From contig CM060195.1 of the NCBI GenBank assembly GCA_030549335.1, positions 31,996,874-32,060,873 on the forward strand: a stretch of 64,000 bases of DNA, written 5' to 3'. Below the pieces are notes generated by a model. The model searched no databases, was not told the origin of the DNA, and saw nothing but the letters and a program-made list of their open reading frames with translations. The DNA is from Pontederia crassipes (Eukaryota; Streptophyta; Magnoliopsida; Commelinales; Pontederiaceae). Position numbers and translations under genes: made by a program. Positions 1-10,900 of the stretch are shown one piece after another. The number at the start of each line of letters is the position of its first letter. The stretch's first letter is position 1.

Positions 1-471
1 TTGACTTTTTTTTATAATTTTAAAAAATAAATATTACATCATATAATAATACTAAATCATATAATTGAACTTACCTTTTCTTATAATTTTCACTCGCAAT
101 AACAATTTAAATTAAAAAAAACTGACCAGCAAACCCAATGAAGACCTAAATAACTTAAATCAAATAATTATAAATTAATTTTTATTTTTAATGATTATAT
201 TTCATCCAGTTATTCGCTTTTAGTGATTTTTTTTTATATTTTGAATGCTTATATTTGAATTAAATTTCAGTGCAAGAAGAAATTAGGATAAAACCAATAA
301 AAAAAATTAAAAATGGATGACTTTTTATCCAAAAATTAGTTTAGGTTTCTTTTTCAATTTAATATTTTTTGCTTTTCGTTATTATATATATTTGATAAAT
401 AACTTAAATAATAATAATAATTCCTATAAATTACCATTATTTACTTAACGGCAAATCTCTGAGTCCCGCCC
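1..471. other. AT-rich upstream region of CDC20-like copy A
   Basis: No gene is visible. The stretch is very AT-rich with short AAT runs. It aligns at high identity to about 32930-33398 upstream of copy C, with a handful of substitutions and small indels, so it is the proximal promoter region of the same duplicated unit cut by the window edge. Confidence 0.7.
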
Positions 472-479
472 TATTTATT
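472..479 (+). promoter_or_regulatory. Putative TATA box of copy A
   Basis: TATTTATT lies about 170 bp before the ATG, directly after a short GC patch (GTCCCGCCC) and before a CT-rich stretch that would suit a transcription start. The same arrangement is conserved before copy C at 33399-33406. Assignment is by position and composition only. Confidence 0.45.
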
Positions 480-510
480 CTTTATTCCCTCCCCCTCCCC
501 ACTCCCACAC

Positions 511-644
511 AAGAAACACAGCGCGCTCCAACAACTCCTGCAGCAGCAAGAAACACAGCCCTGCAGCAGCAAGAAACACAGCGCGCTCCAAGAACTCCTG
601 CAGCAGCAAGAAACACAGCGCGCTCCAAGAACTCCTGCAGCAGC
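511..644 (+). repeat. 37-bp minisatellite in the 5' leader of copy A
   Basis: Four tandem units begin with AAGAAACACAG and end with CTGCAGCAGC, at 511-547, 548-570 (shortened to 23 bp), 571-607 and 608-644. The array stops four bases before the ATG, so it is probably transcribed as 5' UTR. Copy C carries three units, so copy number changed after the segmental duplication. Confidence 0.85.
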
Positions 645-648
645 GACA

Positions 649-2040
649 ATGTCTCCTTCTTCTTCTTCTGCGGCCGCCGGCGCTGTTGCTGGATTCAAGC
701 CCTACGTTCCTTCGCTGCGCACCTCGTCCTCCTCTTGGTCCAAGAACGACATCGGAGGCGACCGCTTCATCCCCGTCCGCCTTCCCGGCTCCGCCCACTA
801 CTTGCCTATCACCAAGAAACCGGCGGCGGACGACGATGACGTGACAGAAGCTGCCGCAGCATCCTCCTCGCCCTCAAAATTCTTCTACAGGAGGGCGCTC
901 GCCGACGCTTGTCTGCGCGATCGCGTCCTCACCTTCAGAGTTCGTCCCGTTGCCCATCCAGGGCCGCTGGAGGAGGAACCGAAGCCGGAAGCGAAGCAGA
1001 CGAGGAAGTGGCGCCTCCCTAAGGCGCCGTCCGAGATTCTTGACATGCCCGGTATCCAGGACAACTTCTACCTCAACCTACTCGACTGGGGCAGTTCCAA
1101 TGTGCTCGCCGTCGCTCACGGCGACACCGTCTTCCTTTGGGACGATTCCAAGAAGTCCACCATCGGCTCCATGTGTTACGTGGACTGTCCCGTCACCAGT
1201 CTCGGCTGGTCTCCAGACGGGCAGAACATTGCAATTGGCCTTATCCCCTCCGGCAATCTCGAGGTATTTGACTTGGTTTCTCGTCGAACGCGTAGAGTCT
1301 TGTCCGACTCCGATCTGCACTTCGGCACCCGAGTCACGTCGCTCGCTTGGAAGGACGACAACGTTCTTGCTACAGCCGGACCGGACTGTGAGATACTCCT
1401 CCATGATCTCCGGTTGGAGTCTCCTATCGTGCAAACCTTCCGCGGCGGCCACGACGGAGACATCTGCGCCCTGAAATGGTCCGACTCGGGTCGGTATCTC
1501 GCGAGCGGAGGCGATGTCGACCTACTTCATATATGGGACGTCTGCATGACCACTTCGACGGCCCATAGGAAACCGTGGCTGCACAGGATGACCGACCACA
1601 CATCCACGGTCAAAGCCCTTGCCTGGTGTCCTTTCCAAAGCAACCTTCTTGCATCCGGCGGGAACAGTGATGATTGCTGCATCAAATTCTGGAACACCTC
1701 CACCGGATGTTTACTGAACTCTGTGGACACGGGTGGTGCTGAGGTTTTCTCCTTACAGTGGAGTAGGCACGCGCGCCAACTGATCAGCTCTCATGGAGGT
1801 CCTCGCAACCAACTTAACGTCTGGAGGTACCCTTCCATGGCTAAGGCCGGTGAGCTCATAGGGCATCAAGACCGAGCTTTGTTCACATCCCAAAGTCCCC
1901 ATGGTTACACTGTGGCCTCAGCATCTCCTGATGAGTCTGTAATGCTCTGGAAATTTTGTGCAGATTCTTCTGAGGTGCCCAAGCCCAAGGTTCCAAATTG
2001 GGGTCCTTTTTCCAGCTCGAGCTTCAGTCATATCAGGTGA
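649..2040 (+). CDS. CDC20-like APC/C activator, copy A (463 aa, single exon)
   Basis: Encodes a CDC20/Fizzy-family WD40 protein. In this family the protein binds the anaphase-promoting complex and recruits cyclin B and securin for ubiquitination in mitosis. Seen here: a Ser/Ala-rich N-terminus, a C-box DRFIPVR at residues 38-44, a MAD2-binding-like segment DRVLTFRVRP at 91-100, the plant CDC20 signature FYLNLLDWGSSNVLA at 140-154, a WD40 propeller over about 140-437 (for example GHDGDICALKWS and DHTSTVKALAWCP), and a C-terminal Ile-Arg tail (FSHIR) used by the family to dock on APC/C. The length is normal for the family. The ATG follows the leader repeat directly and copy C supports it. There is no intron, whereas characterised plant CDC20 genes that I recall have several. 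A retrocopy origin is therefore possible but unproven. One oddity is SPHGY at 417-421 where the other three copies have SPDGY. CDC20 fits better than CDH1/FZR because of the LNLLDWGSSNVL segment. Confidence 0.88.
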   Translation: MSPSSSSAAAGAVAGFKPYVPSLRTSSSSWSKNDIGGDRFIPVRLPGSAHYLPITKKPAADDDDVTEAAAASSSPSKFFYRRALADACLRDRVLTFRVRPVAHPGPLEEEPKPEAKQTRKWRLPKAPSEILDMPGIQDNFYLNLLDWGSSNVLAVAHGDTVFLWDDSKKSTIGSMCYVDCPVTSLGWSPDGQNIAIGLIPSGNLEVFDLVSRRTRRVLSDSDLHFGTRVTSLAWKDDNVLATAGPDCEILLHDLRLESPIVQTFRGGHDGDICALKWSDSGRYLASGGDVDLLHIWDVCMTTSTAHRKPWLHRMTDHTSTVKALAWCPFQSNLLASGGNSDDCCIKFWNTSTGCLLNSVDTGGAEVFSLQWSRHARQLISSHGGPRNQLNVWRYPSMAKAGELIGHQDRALFTSQSPHGYTVASASPDESVMLWKFCADSSEVPKPKVPNWGPFSSSSFSHIR

Positions 2041-2614
2041 TAGCTCAACTAAGGTGCCCAAATTTAAAAAAGAAAAAGACATCCAAGTAAAACCAATTTA
2101 ATATGTTCTTAAAGCATCAAATTGTTTTATACCATCAACGTAATGAATAGATAGGAGGAACATGCAATTATAACAGTCTGGCATAAAAAGTTATTAACAC
2201 TACAAAACTGTATTAAAACTTCCTTAGTGTAACATAATTCCTTTTTCCTTTTCTCAATAGCTTTGCATATCAATTCATGCTAATATCTGTTCCATGTTAC
2301 TGATCATATGTCTGACCAATTCATGTAGGTTCATTATGAGTGCACATATTCATGATTTCTAGACAAAAAATGTTATTGGTATAGCCATGTAAGGATTCTT
2401 CTTTATATATGTACTGCTAGTATCCTAGTAGGCATGTGTATTCCATTTTGACTTTTCTGCATCATATATATTTCTGTTTCATATATACTTGGTTGTAGAG
2501 CTGTATTATTATTATTATTAGTTCCATGGCTCGTTGTTGGTTTTTTAGCATCTTTGAGACGTCCACAGAATTTACTTAATTGCTTTCCTGACATAACAAA
2601 GCTTGGAGTCTGCC
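2041..2614. other. 3' flank of copy A
   Basis: AT-rich sequence conserved downstream of all four CDC20-like copies (2041, 22196, 34944, 53594). No clear AATAAA close to the stop was found; AATGAA occurs near 2141. It includes a short (ATT)n run at 2504-2520 that is strongly expanded at the equivalent site in B (22600-22657) and D (54000-54045). Confidence 0.6.
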
Positions 2615-5580
2615 ATGGCAGATGTTGTTGACTTGATTGTTGAGGAGGTCCAGTCAGATTGGTAAATCGTCTTGCATTTATCTTTTTCCTTTATGCAAGA
2701 TTCATAAATTGTCTTCCATGAGATTCTTACAACTTAAGTAATCAATGAAGGAAGTAGATCAGTCCATCACATCATGGGTGCACGTTTTGATCATTTTCAG
2801 GTAAAAAATATTGTGCAATGTAGGGGATATTTCACTTCATGTAGGTGATAGGCGTGTGCGTGTATCATATATATTTGTTTTCCATTATCATTTTCAGGAA
2901 AGAAGTTTTGTGCTTTCTTTGTTTTCTTGAAGACAATTAAGGATTTCCCTTGGTACTATGTTGCACTTATACAAGTTCCAGAGACTTGGCATATTTATAA
3001 AAGAGATTAGCTACCTCTTCTATGTTTATTTCCTGCTATTGATTTGAGGATTCTTTCTTTTCTTCAACCACTCAATTTAACCATAATTGCACGGAATAGC
3101 AAAAAGAATGAATTGTATGTATGGAATTTAAAAATGGATACACTATACACCAAAGCATGAGTAGAAAGTAGTTGATGACCAAATAAAGGAAAACAATTAG
3201 TAACCTAATTTTTACCGAGTATTTTTTTCAACGAATAAAGTTTCCTTGCACATTTTATTTAATGAATTTTTAGGAACAAATGTAACATTATGGACCATAG
3301 TTGCTTACAAATTGATTACTAGGTTGCTTTAGATTTCCTTCCTGTCATAGACTGCTTTGCCTTAGAGAAACATTTGTTGATAGTGCCATTTTCCTAGTCC
3401 TCTATATTGTTTTTGTAGGTTGCTATTGTTGGTGGTCAAATTCTTGTAAAAAGGAAGGTCATAAGCAGATAATTGAGATGACATTATCTACCTAATTTGC
3501 AAATAAATACTCAATATTTTTTCTCTTTGCTTCTAGTTTTTCTTTTGGAAATTACTTAGTGCATAGATGGAAACGCATGATCTGGTCGGATCGTTAAATC
3601 GTCTTCCGATATGCGAGATTCTTACTACATAAGTAATCGAAGATAGAACTAGATTAGTCTTGCAAATAAAGTTGTCAGGAGTAAAATTCCATGATAGTTT
3701 CCTTACTGTGGCATAATTCGTTTTTCTCAATTGCTTCGCATATAAATTCAAGCTAATATTTGTTCCATGTTAATGATACTATGTTGATGATCTCTTATTA
3801 CTAATTCATGTGCATTCATCATGACTCATGAGTGCACGTACTGATATTTTCAGGAAAAAAATAATTCTCCAATGTTGGGGATATTTCTTCGTGTGGGTAG
3901 AAGGCTCATATATATTTGTCTTCTATTATTATTTTAAGGAAAGAAGTTTCATGCTTTCTTTTTTTTCTGGAAGAAAACTAACATGTTCCTTCTTTCAAAT
4001 TGTTAAGGACAATTTGACCATTCGACTGTGTTAGTTCGTTCGCCATCACATAATCATAACAAAATATGATTTCCTATAAATTTAGCGGAAGCATAAATTC
4101 ATTAAATAAGATAAAGTAATTTCTTTGAAAACATAGCGGAAGACTTCGATAAAACATCAAAAGTAATGTTATAAAAGTGAAGACATCACTAATGGCAATT
4201 AAAACATCTGGGAATCCATAGTAAAAGCATCTCCTTAAAACATAGTCAAAAGACTCTAAGACAGTAAAGATGTTATTTTTTTTATGGAAGAAAACTAAGA
4301 TGTCTTCTATTACCATGTCTTAGTACATATTCAAGAGTCCTAACATATTTATAAAGGAGATTAGCCATCTCATTCTATGATTATTTCCTTCTATTCATTT
4401 GACGATTCTTCCTTCTACCAAAACATTTTACCGGAATCACATACAATAGCAAAAAGTATCTAGAGAAGTGAAAAATGGATACATAATGCAAAATAGTTTC
4501 CAATGCATGCATAGGAAGTAGTTTCATGACCAAGTGAGGAAGACAATTAGTAACCTAGTTGTTTACCAAGTAGTTTTTTCAACTAATAAAACCATTGTTG
4601 CAAAGTTTACTTGCATATTTTATTTTATGAAATTTTTTAAAGAACAAATGTAGCATTATAGTTGCTTAAAAATTGATTATTATATTGCTTTAGATTACCT
4701 TCCAGCTTGATGGTGGGAGCTTTACCTTGGAAAACCTTTTGCTGATTACTAAGAAATTCATAAAGAAAAAATTGCAGATTACTGGTTTTAGCATTTAAGA
4801 GTTACAATTTTAACAACATCCTAAGTTGTTTCTTATGCAGGAAAGGGAGATGATATATAGCTTAAACGAGGTGAAAGTAAATTAATATAGAATGCAGCTA
4901 TATTTTCATTGAAACGTCCAAGAAAACATTGGAGAAATTTCATAAGAATGTGGTTCAAAACTTATTTGAGGTAATAAAAAATATCCTTTATAAGTGGTAA
5001 GTGCAATTTTATAATTCGGCGTTTTCCTGATAGCATGCTTTAGATTTTGTTACATGTAATGGATTGGCATATAAATCACAGGGTACTATTTTTTGTGTTA
5101 ACTCTAGTGTCAAGAATGTATATAGCCTCTGAATGATTTAGTTTCAGGATAAATGTGCAGCTCAACCTGTTACCAATTCAAGAAGTTGCCACTTGTTTGT
5201 TGGTTACCATAACTTTGATTGTAAATTTAAGTATGGAGCATCAAATGTGGTTGGCAAATTTACTTTGAGGACAATTTCTTTAGTCTCTTGAACTACGTTA
5301 TGTGATCCATGGATCAGTTATTGTGAGTCATAAAGCTAGATACATGTTGAATGACCTTATGACTTACTCATTGTCGGTGCACCAAAGTATTAACGAGATG
5401 GATTATTTAGTGTTGATAGTTTTGATTACTTGTGTTTTTGAGTTTATTATGTTGACTTTGATAGTGTGTGTTTTGTCTTGGTTTTGGCTCTAGTTCCTGC
5501 TAAGAATCACATTCTTCAATTCAACATAATATTTTTTCCTTATTTCTGTCCTCATGTTTAATGAATAAAATTCTGTGTGT
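2615..5580 (+). pseudogene. Relic of an unrecognised multi-exon membrane-protein gene, copy A1
   Basis: Exon-like blocks with splice-like borders survive in plus-strand order. An ATG block, 2615-2661, reads MADVVDLIVEEVQSD and ends at a GTAAAT donor. Repeated degenerate blocks with the residues CYCWWSNSCKKEGHKQ lie near 3420-3470. A 37-codon exon-like block around 4850-4975 is disrupted. A last block from about 5150 codes for CAAQPVTNSRSCH and later ARYMLNDLMTYS, ending at a stop near 5493 with AATAAA near 5565. The best-preserved version of the membrane exon is in B and D. No frame is continuous, so this is a broken gene. I do not recognise the family. Confidence 0.5.
3981..4268. mobile_element. 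A/C-specific 288-bp insertion of unknown type
   Basis: Present here and at 36885-37172 downstream of C. It is absent from the otherwise collinear B and D blocks, which read straight from the GGAAGAAAACTAA flank into AGATGTTATTTT. No clear terminal inverted repeat or target duplication was found. It could equally be a deletion in B and D. Confidence 0.4.
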
Positions 5581-6950
5581 AATTTAAGCTATATGTTGAA
5601 ACTTGGACATTGTTAAATAGTGTTTTGAGATTCTAGTGATTCTCAATATATTCGTCCACTTCATCCTGAAAATAAGTTTCGTTCTACTCTTAGCAGCTAC
5701 AGAAAGCTCCCCATAATTGTATATTATGTTGAAGATGTACACTCTAATTGCTGGATTCACATAGTTTGATTAACATGTTATTCGAAAATCTTTTCCTTCC
5801 TCGTATACTAGTATCATTTGTACTAGATACATCTCTCTTCCCTTGTCCTTGGACATGTAAATTATAAGCATAAGGATCTATAATTCCCTCTACTGGCCAT
5901 TTAATCTTATACTACAGTTTCTATTTCCTTTACTGGCTTCTTAAGCCTATGCCTTGTCAATTCTCTCATAGTGTCGTATCACATTTGGATATGTAGGAAT
6001 ACACTTTGCTATCACAAGGATTACATACTTATGACAAGAACGATCAGCTTCTGAACTAGCATTGCCTAGTTTGTCTTGTCTGCTTTGGGTCGCATTCTAT
6101 TCTTGAGCTTCTGCAAGCTTGTTGTCCTCGGATTGATGCATGGCCTTAATTTTCATTTTGTTTAAGATATGCTCTTCTTTCTCCGATCCCCATGGCTGTA
6201 TCAAAACGTCCATATATCCTGTTTAGGGATGGAATAGAACTGAATTGGGTGTGAGACTTGTCATATTGCATGGCACAGAAGTCTGACTGTATTCAGACTT
6301 GGCATCACATGTAGACTTAGTTCTACTTGACTTTATGATATTACTTACCATGACTGTTCGAATTCTGCCTTCTAAGATGGGGACTTGATGCAACAATCAT
6401 TGGCGGCCCTCCTTTATGAGTTCTACATATTACTTACCATGACTTTATGATATTTTACTTTGGCGGCTGTCCTTTTACCCCTAAAAAAATCTCCATTATC
6501 CAAATTTACACAGTGATCATGCCTGCAAATACAAATTCATTTTTCATAGTGTATCGTAATTCCCTTTTCTTTTTCTCAATAGCTTTGGACATTTATAAAA
6601 GAGATTAGCTATTTATTCTATGTTTATTTCCTACTATTGATTTGAGGATTCTTCCTTTTCTTCTACCACTCAATTTTACCAGAATTGCACAGAATAGCAA
6701 AAAGAATGAATTGTATCTATGGAATTTAATAATGGATACAAAGTACAAAATAGTTTCCAAAGCATGAATAGTAAATAGTTTATGACCAAATGAGGAGGAC
6801 AATTAGTAACCTAATTGTTTACCAAGTATTCTTTCAATGAATAAAATGATTGTTTGCAAAGTTTACTTGCACATTTTATTTCATGAATTTTTTTGGAACA
6901 AATGTAACATTATGGACCATGGTTGCTTAAAAATTAATTACTAGGTTGCT
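5581..6950. other. Intergenic block between two relic copies
   Basis: AT-rich and without a supported gene. It aligns with 27660-28418 (B, partial), 38160-39550 (C) and 56930-58319 (D). Several short open stretches occur on both strands but none shows family motifs or conserved frames. Confidence 0.5.
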
Positions 6951-8110
6951 TTAGATTACCTTCTTGTCATAGACTGCTTTGCCTTGGAGAAACCTTTGTT
7001 GATTGTGCCATTTTCCTAGTCCTCTATATTGTTTCTGTAGGTTGCTTTTGTTGGTGATATTCTAGTAAAAAAGAAGGCCATAAGCAGGTAATCGAGATGG
7101 CATTATCTACTTAATTTGCAAATAAATAATCAATATTTTCTTGTCTCTTTCCTTCTAGTTTTTCTTTCAGAAATTATTTAATGCATAGATGGACTATGAT
7201 GAAAATTATTTGAGTTTTTTCTTTTATGATGGAGTATTTAATGCATAGACGCATAAAAAAAATATCTAACTAAATAATTCATAAAGGAAAAACTTGCTGA
7301 TTACTCTCTTTGGCTTTAAGTGTTACAATTTTAACAACATCCTATGTTGTTCATTATGCAGGAAAGGGAGATCCTATATAGCTTAAATGAGGTAAAATGC
7401 AGCTATATTTTCATCAAGTTAAAAAAAACATTAGAGAGATTTCATAAGAATGTGGTTCAAAACTTATTTGAGGTAATAAAATTGATCCTTTGTAAGTGGT
7501 AAGTGCAATTTTATAAATTGGCGCTTTCCTGATAGAATGCTTTAGATTTTGTTATATATAATGGATTCACATGTAACCACAAGTTACCATTTATTTTTTC
7601 TAACTCTAGTGTCAAAGAAGTCTGTCCTCTTAATAATTTAGTTTGAGGATTAGTGTGCAGCTCATTCAACCATTTGTCACTTGTTTGTTGGTTACCATGA
7701 CTTTGGTGAAGTATGGACCATTAAATGTGATTGGCCAATTTATCTTGAGAGCAATGCTATCAACGATATTGGCATTTCTTTGGTCTCTTGAACTGGGATA
7801 TGTGATATGTAGAGATCAGTTATTGTGATTCATCAAGCTAGATACATGTTGAATGACCTTATGTACTCATTGGGGGTGCACCAAAGTACTAGCGAGATCA
7901 ATTTTTTAGTGCTGTTAGTTTTTGTTACACGATGTTTTTTGAGCTTGTTAATCTATGTTGAATTTAGATATTGTTGTTTTGTCTGGGTTTTGCATCCAGA
8001 TTCAGATGCTTCGAGCTAAAAATCACATTCTTCAATTTACATAATAATTTTACATTATCCTCTTGTTTAATGAATAAAGTTCTGGAAATTCGATATGTAG
8101 TTTGAGGTAT
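6951..8110 (+). pseudogene. Relic of the same unrecognised gene, copy A2
   Basis: A second, divergent copy of the membrane-protein gene relic. It keeps one fully open exon-like block, 7362-7472 (37 codons), preceded by a pyrimidine-rich tract and CAG and followed by a GTAATA donor; it starts EREILYSLNEVKCSYIF and ends NVVQNLFE. The preceding block at about 6953-7086 carries an in-frame stop. The last block (about 7650-8019) is hydrophobic, contains ARYMLNDLMYSLGVHQS, ends at a stop at 8019, and is followed by AATAAA near 8075. No known family was recognised. Confidence 0.5.
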
Positions 8111-8577
8111 ATGATGAATGTTTCTTGGGCATTGTTAAATACAATTTTGAGATTTTAGTGATTCTCAATATATTTCGTCCACTTAATCCTGAAAATAAGT
8201 TTTGTTTCTACTCTTAGCAGCTACAGCGTATGAAAGCTCCCCATAAAAGTTTATTATGTTGAAGGTATAGAACATAATTGCTGGATTCGCATAACTTGGT
8301 TAACCTGTTATTCGAAAATATTTTCCCTTGTCCTTGAACATGTAAATTATAAACCCAAGGATTTCTAACTTCTCTGTTGGCCATTTTATCTTATACTGCA
8401 GTTTCTATTTACTTTATGTGGATTCTTAAGCTTTGTGACAAGAACGAACTTTTTCTGGATGAACTTTTCCTAGTTTGTCATGTCATTCTATTCTTGAGCT
8501 GCTGCAATCTTATTGACCTCGGATTGATGCATGACGTTAATTTGCATTTTCTTTGCAATGAAGATATGCTTTTCTTC
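8111..8577. other. 3' flank of the relic gene, LINE target region
   Basis: Collinear with 25306-25775, 40725-41191 and 62165-62655. No gene was found beyond short uncharacterised ORFs. The LINE fragment inserts at its right edge, after GATATGCTTTTCTTC. Confidence 0.5.
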
Positions 8578-9449
8578 AACTCCGCCTATATTTTATAGCC
8601 GGTCCCAAGCTCGGATAAAGGAGGATGGTTGTGTTAGGCCCCGAAAGCTAGCTTAAAATCCTGTCGAATCTTATGAACATGGATCAACGAATATATTGTG
8701 TTAATGCTAGGTTGTTACCCGTAAGTAACGCGCTGTACAGCTCGGGTACAGTGATAAGAGAGCAAGAGCCGCTGCATCCTCGCCTGAATGCAGTGTTAAA
8801 TGAGTAAGGGCTATCGCACTCTAATGGACGGAGGCGGTTAAAGAAGCTAGTTCATGAGACTAATGTCAGATTAGGTTCTTGGAATATTGGGACGTTGAAT
8901 GGGAAGCGTCTCGAGGTGGCACAAGTAATGGACCAGCGTAAGATTAATATCTTATGCTTGCAAAAAACTAGATGGGTAGGAGAGGAAAGTAAAGAGATTA
9001 GGTTAAATGGTTTCAAATTTTGGTACACAGGTAAGGTAAATGGAAGGAATGGTGTTGGTATTATCGCGGATGCAGAATGGAGGAAGAATGTTGTGGAAGT
9101 TAAAAGGATTGAGAATCGAATCATATCCGTGAAAGTAATTGTTGAAAAGAAGACTATGAACATTATTAGTGCATATGCACCCCAAGTAGGAGCAGAATCA
9201 CATCTCAAGGAGAAGTTTTGGGCAGATATGGAGGGTTTGATTGAAAGTATACCAACAACCGAGAAAGTTTATATTGGGGGAGACCTTAATAGACATGTTG
9301 GTAAAGAGGCAGGACCACATGCAAGGGTTCATGGTGGTTTTGGTTTTGGGGAGTTGAATGAGGAAGGACAAACTATTATTGATTTTTCTTTAGCATACGA
9401 CCTTAAGATTATTAACACTTGTTTTAGGAAGAGAGAGGAACATTTAATC
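8578..9449 (+). mobile_element. RTE-clade LINE, 5' fragment with endonuclease domain
   Basis: The 5' UTR starts AACTCCGCCTATATTTT. An APE-type endonuclease frame runs from about 8865 to 9449. It shows GSWNIGTLNGK, NGVGIIADAEW, NIISAYAPQVG, GGDLNRHVG and the region around FRKREEH, which is the typical layout of plant RTE elements. The family's catalytic Glu in QETKW is replaced here by Lys (LQKTRWVGE). The reverse transcriptase and 3' end are absent. The element breaks off abruptly into sequence that in D lies about 340 bp downstream of the insertion point. LINEs usually lose their 5' end, so a lost 3' end points to a later deletion. Confidence 0.85.
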
Positions 9450-10418
9450 GAAGTAATCGAAGAAAGAACTAGATTATGTCTTGCACAGAAAGTTGTCGAG
9501 TAAAATTCCATGAAAGTTTCTTTACCGTAGCATAATTCCTTTTTCTCGATTGCTTTGCATATCAATTCAAGTTAATGTTTGTTCAACGTTATTGATACCA
9601 TGTTGATGATCTCTTATTACAAATTCATGTGCATTCATCATGAGTGCACGTGCTGATATTTCGGGAAAAAATAATTCTGCAATGTTGGGGATATTTCTTC
9701 ATGTAGGTAGAAGGCTTTGTGCATGTGTGTTTGCATCATCTGTATGTCTTCTATTATCATTTTAAGAAGTTTCATGCTTTCTTTTTTTTCTGGAAGAAAC
9801 CTAAGATGTTCATTTAGTACCATGTCTTAGTACATATTCAAGAGTCTTAGCATATCTATAAAGGAGATCAGCCATCTCATTGTATGTTTATTTCCTTCTA
9901 TTCATTTCAGATTCTTCCTTCTATCAATCAATTTTACCGGAATCACACGTAATAACAAAAAGTATCTATAGAATTGAAAAATGGATACATAATGCAAGAT
10001 AGTTTCCAAAGCAAGAATAGCAGGTAGTTCATGACCAACTGAGGAGGACAATTAGTAACCTAATTTCTTGCCAAGTATTTTTTTCAACGAATAAAATGAT
10101 TGTTTGCAGAATTTATTTCCGCAATTCATTTTATGATTTTTTATCGAATGATTGTAGCATTATGGACCATAACTACTTAAAAATTGATTGCTTAATTGCA
10201 TTAGTTCACCTTCCATTAGCTTTGCCCTTGTAAAAGCCTTTGTTAATTGTGGAGGTCATAAAAAGGTAATTGAGATGACATGATCTACTTTATTTGCAAT
10301 AAATTGATTGAGGTTTCTGTCTTTAATATTTTTCTTTTTACATCTGGTTTTTCTTTTGGAAATTATTTAGCACATAGATGGAATATGAAGAAATTTATTT
10401 GTGTTTTTTTTTTCTTGT
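9450..10418. other. Downstream repeat block R4
   Basis: AT-rich, collinear with 26120-27077 (B) and 62999-63953 (D), and distantly similar to blocks at about 2700-3540 and 3600-4700 in the same locus. It appears to be a degenerate intron or flank copy of the relic gene. No open exon was identified. It is missing from C, where a deletion joins the LINE to the MITE. Confidence 0.5.
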
Positions 10419-10900
10419 GTTATTTTTAACACCCCCTAAATTATAACTTTTCATCCTATTATAAACTATAAATTTATAAGCTGTAGTCTCTGAACTTATC
10501 CAAATTTGACATTTGGAACCTTTGATTAAATTTAATTCAGATTTTATTAAGGTTTTTTAGTAATTATGAAATATCATGTTTGCCCTTTACTTTTTAATAT
10601 GAAAAATTATAATAAAATGAAAATATTGGCATGAGCATAATTTTGCATAAAAATATTATTAAACAATATTTTTAGTCATATTAATTATTTTATTTTTAAT
10701 ATAAATATTTTGCAATAAGAAAGTAAGTTAAAATTGACATTTAAAATTATTGGAAACCAAATTTATTGAAATTTGAATTACATTTAACGGTAGGACATAA
10801 ATGTCAACTTTAAATAAGTCCAGGGACTAAAATTTGTAAATTTATAACTAGTGTTAGACGCAGTAAAACATTATAGTTTAGGGATGTTAGTGGAAATAAC
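10419..10900. mobile_element. MITE-like element with about 34-bp imperfect terminal inverted repeats
   Basis: The left end reads GTTATTTTTAACACCCC and continues CTAAATTATAACTTTT. The right end, read on the minus strand, is GTTATTTCCACTAACATCCC followed by TAAACTATAATGTTT. The 482-bp body is AT-rich without an ORF. Further copies lie at 27078-27540 (whole), 42480-42754 (right part) and from 63954 (cut by the window). The superfamily is not certain. Confidence 0.6.

Noticed and set aside
460-475. TCCCGCC before the TATA box as an E2F site driving cell-cycle expression
   Set aside because: It lacks the TTT part of the plant E2F consensus. Seven bases are not enough support.
667-700. The AAAGAVAGF string in the CDC20-like N-terminus resembles the start of folate carriers, and a carrier exon lies at 58708
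   Set aside because: The string is short and low in complexity, no carrier sequence follows it, and the two sites are 58 kb apart. Treated as coincidence.
4074-4316. 80-codon minus-strand ORF, also at 36978
   Set aside because: It lies across the A/C-specific insertion in AT-rich DNA and has no recognisable domain. Identity between the copies only reflects the recent duplication.
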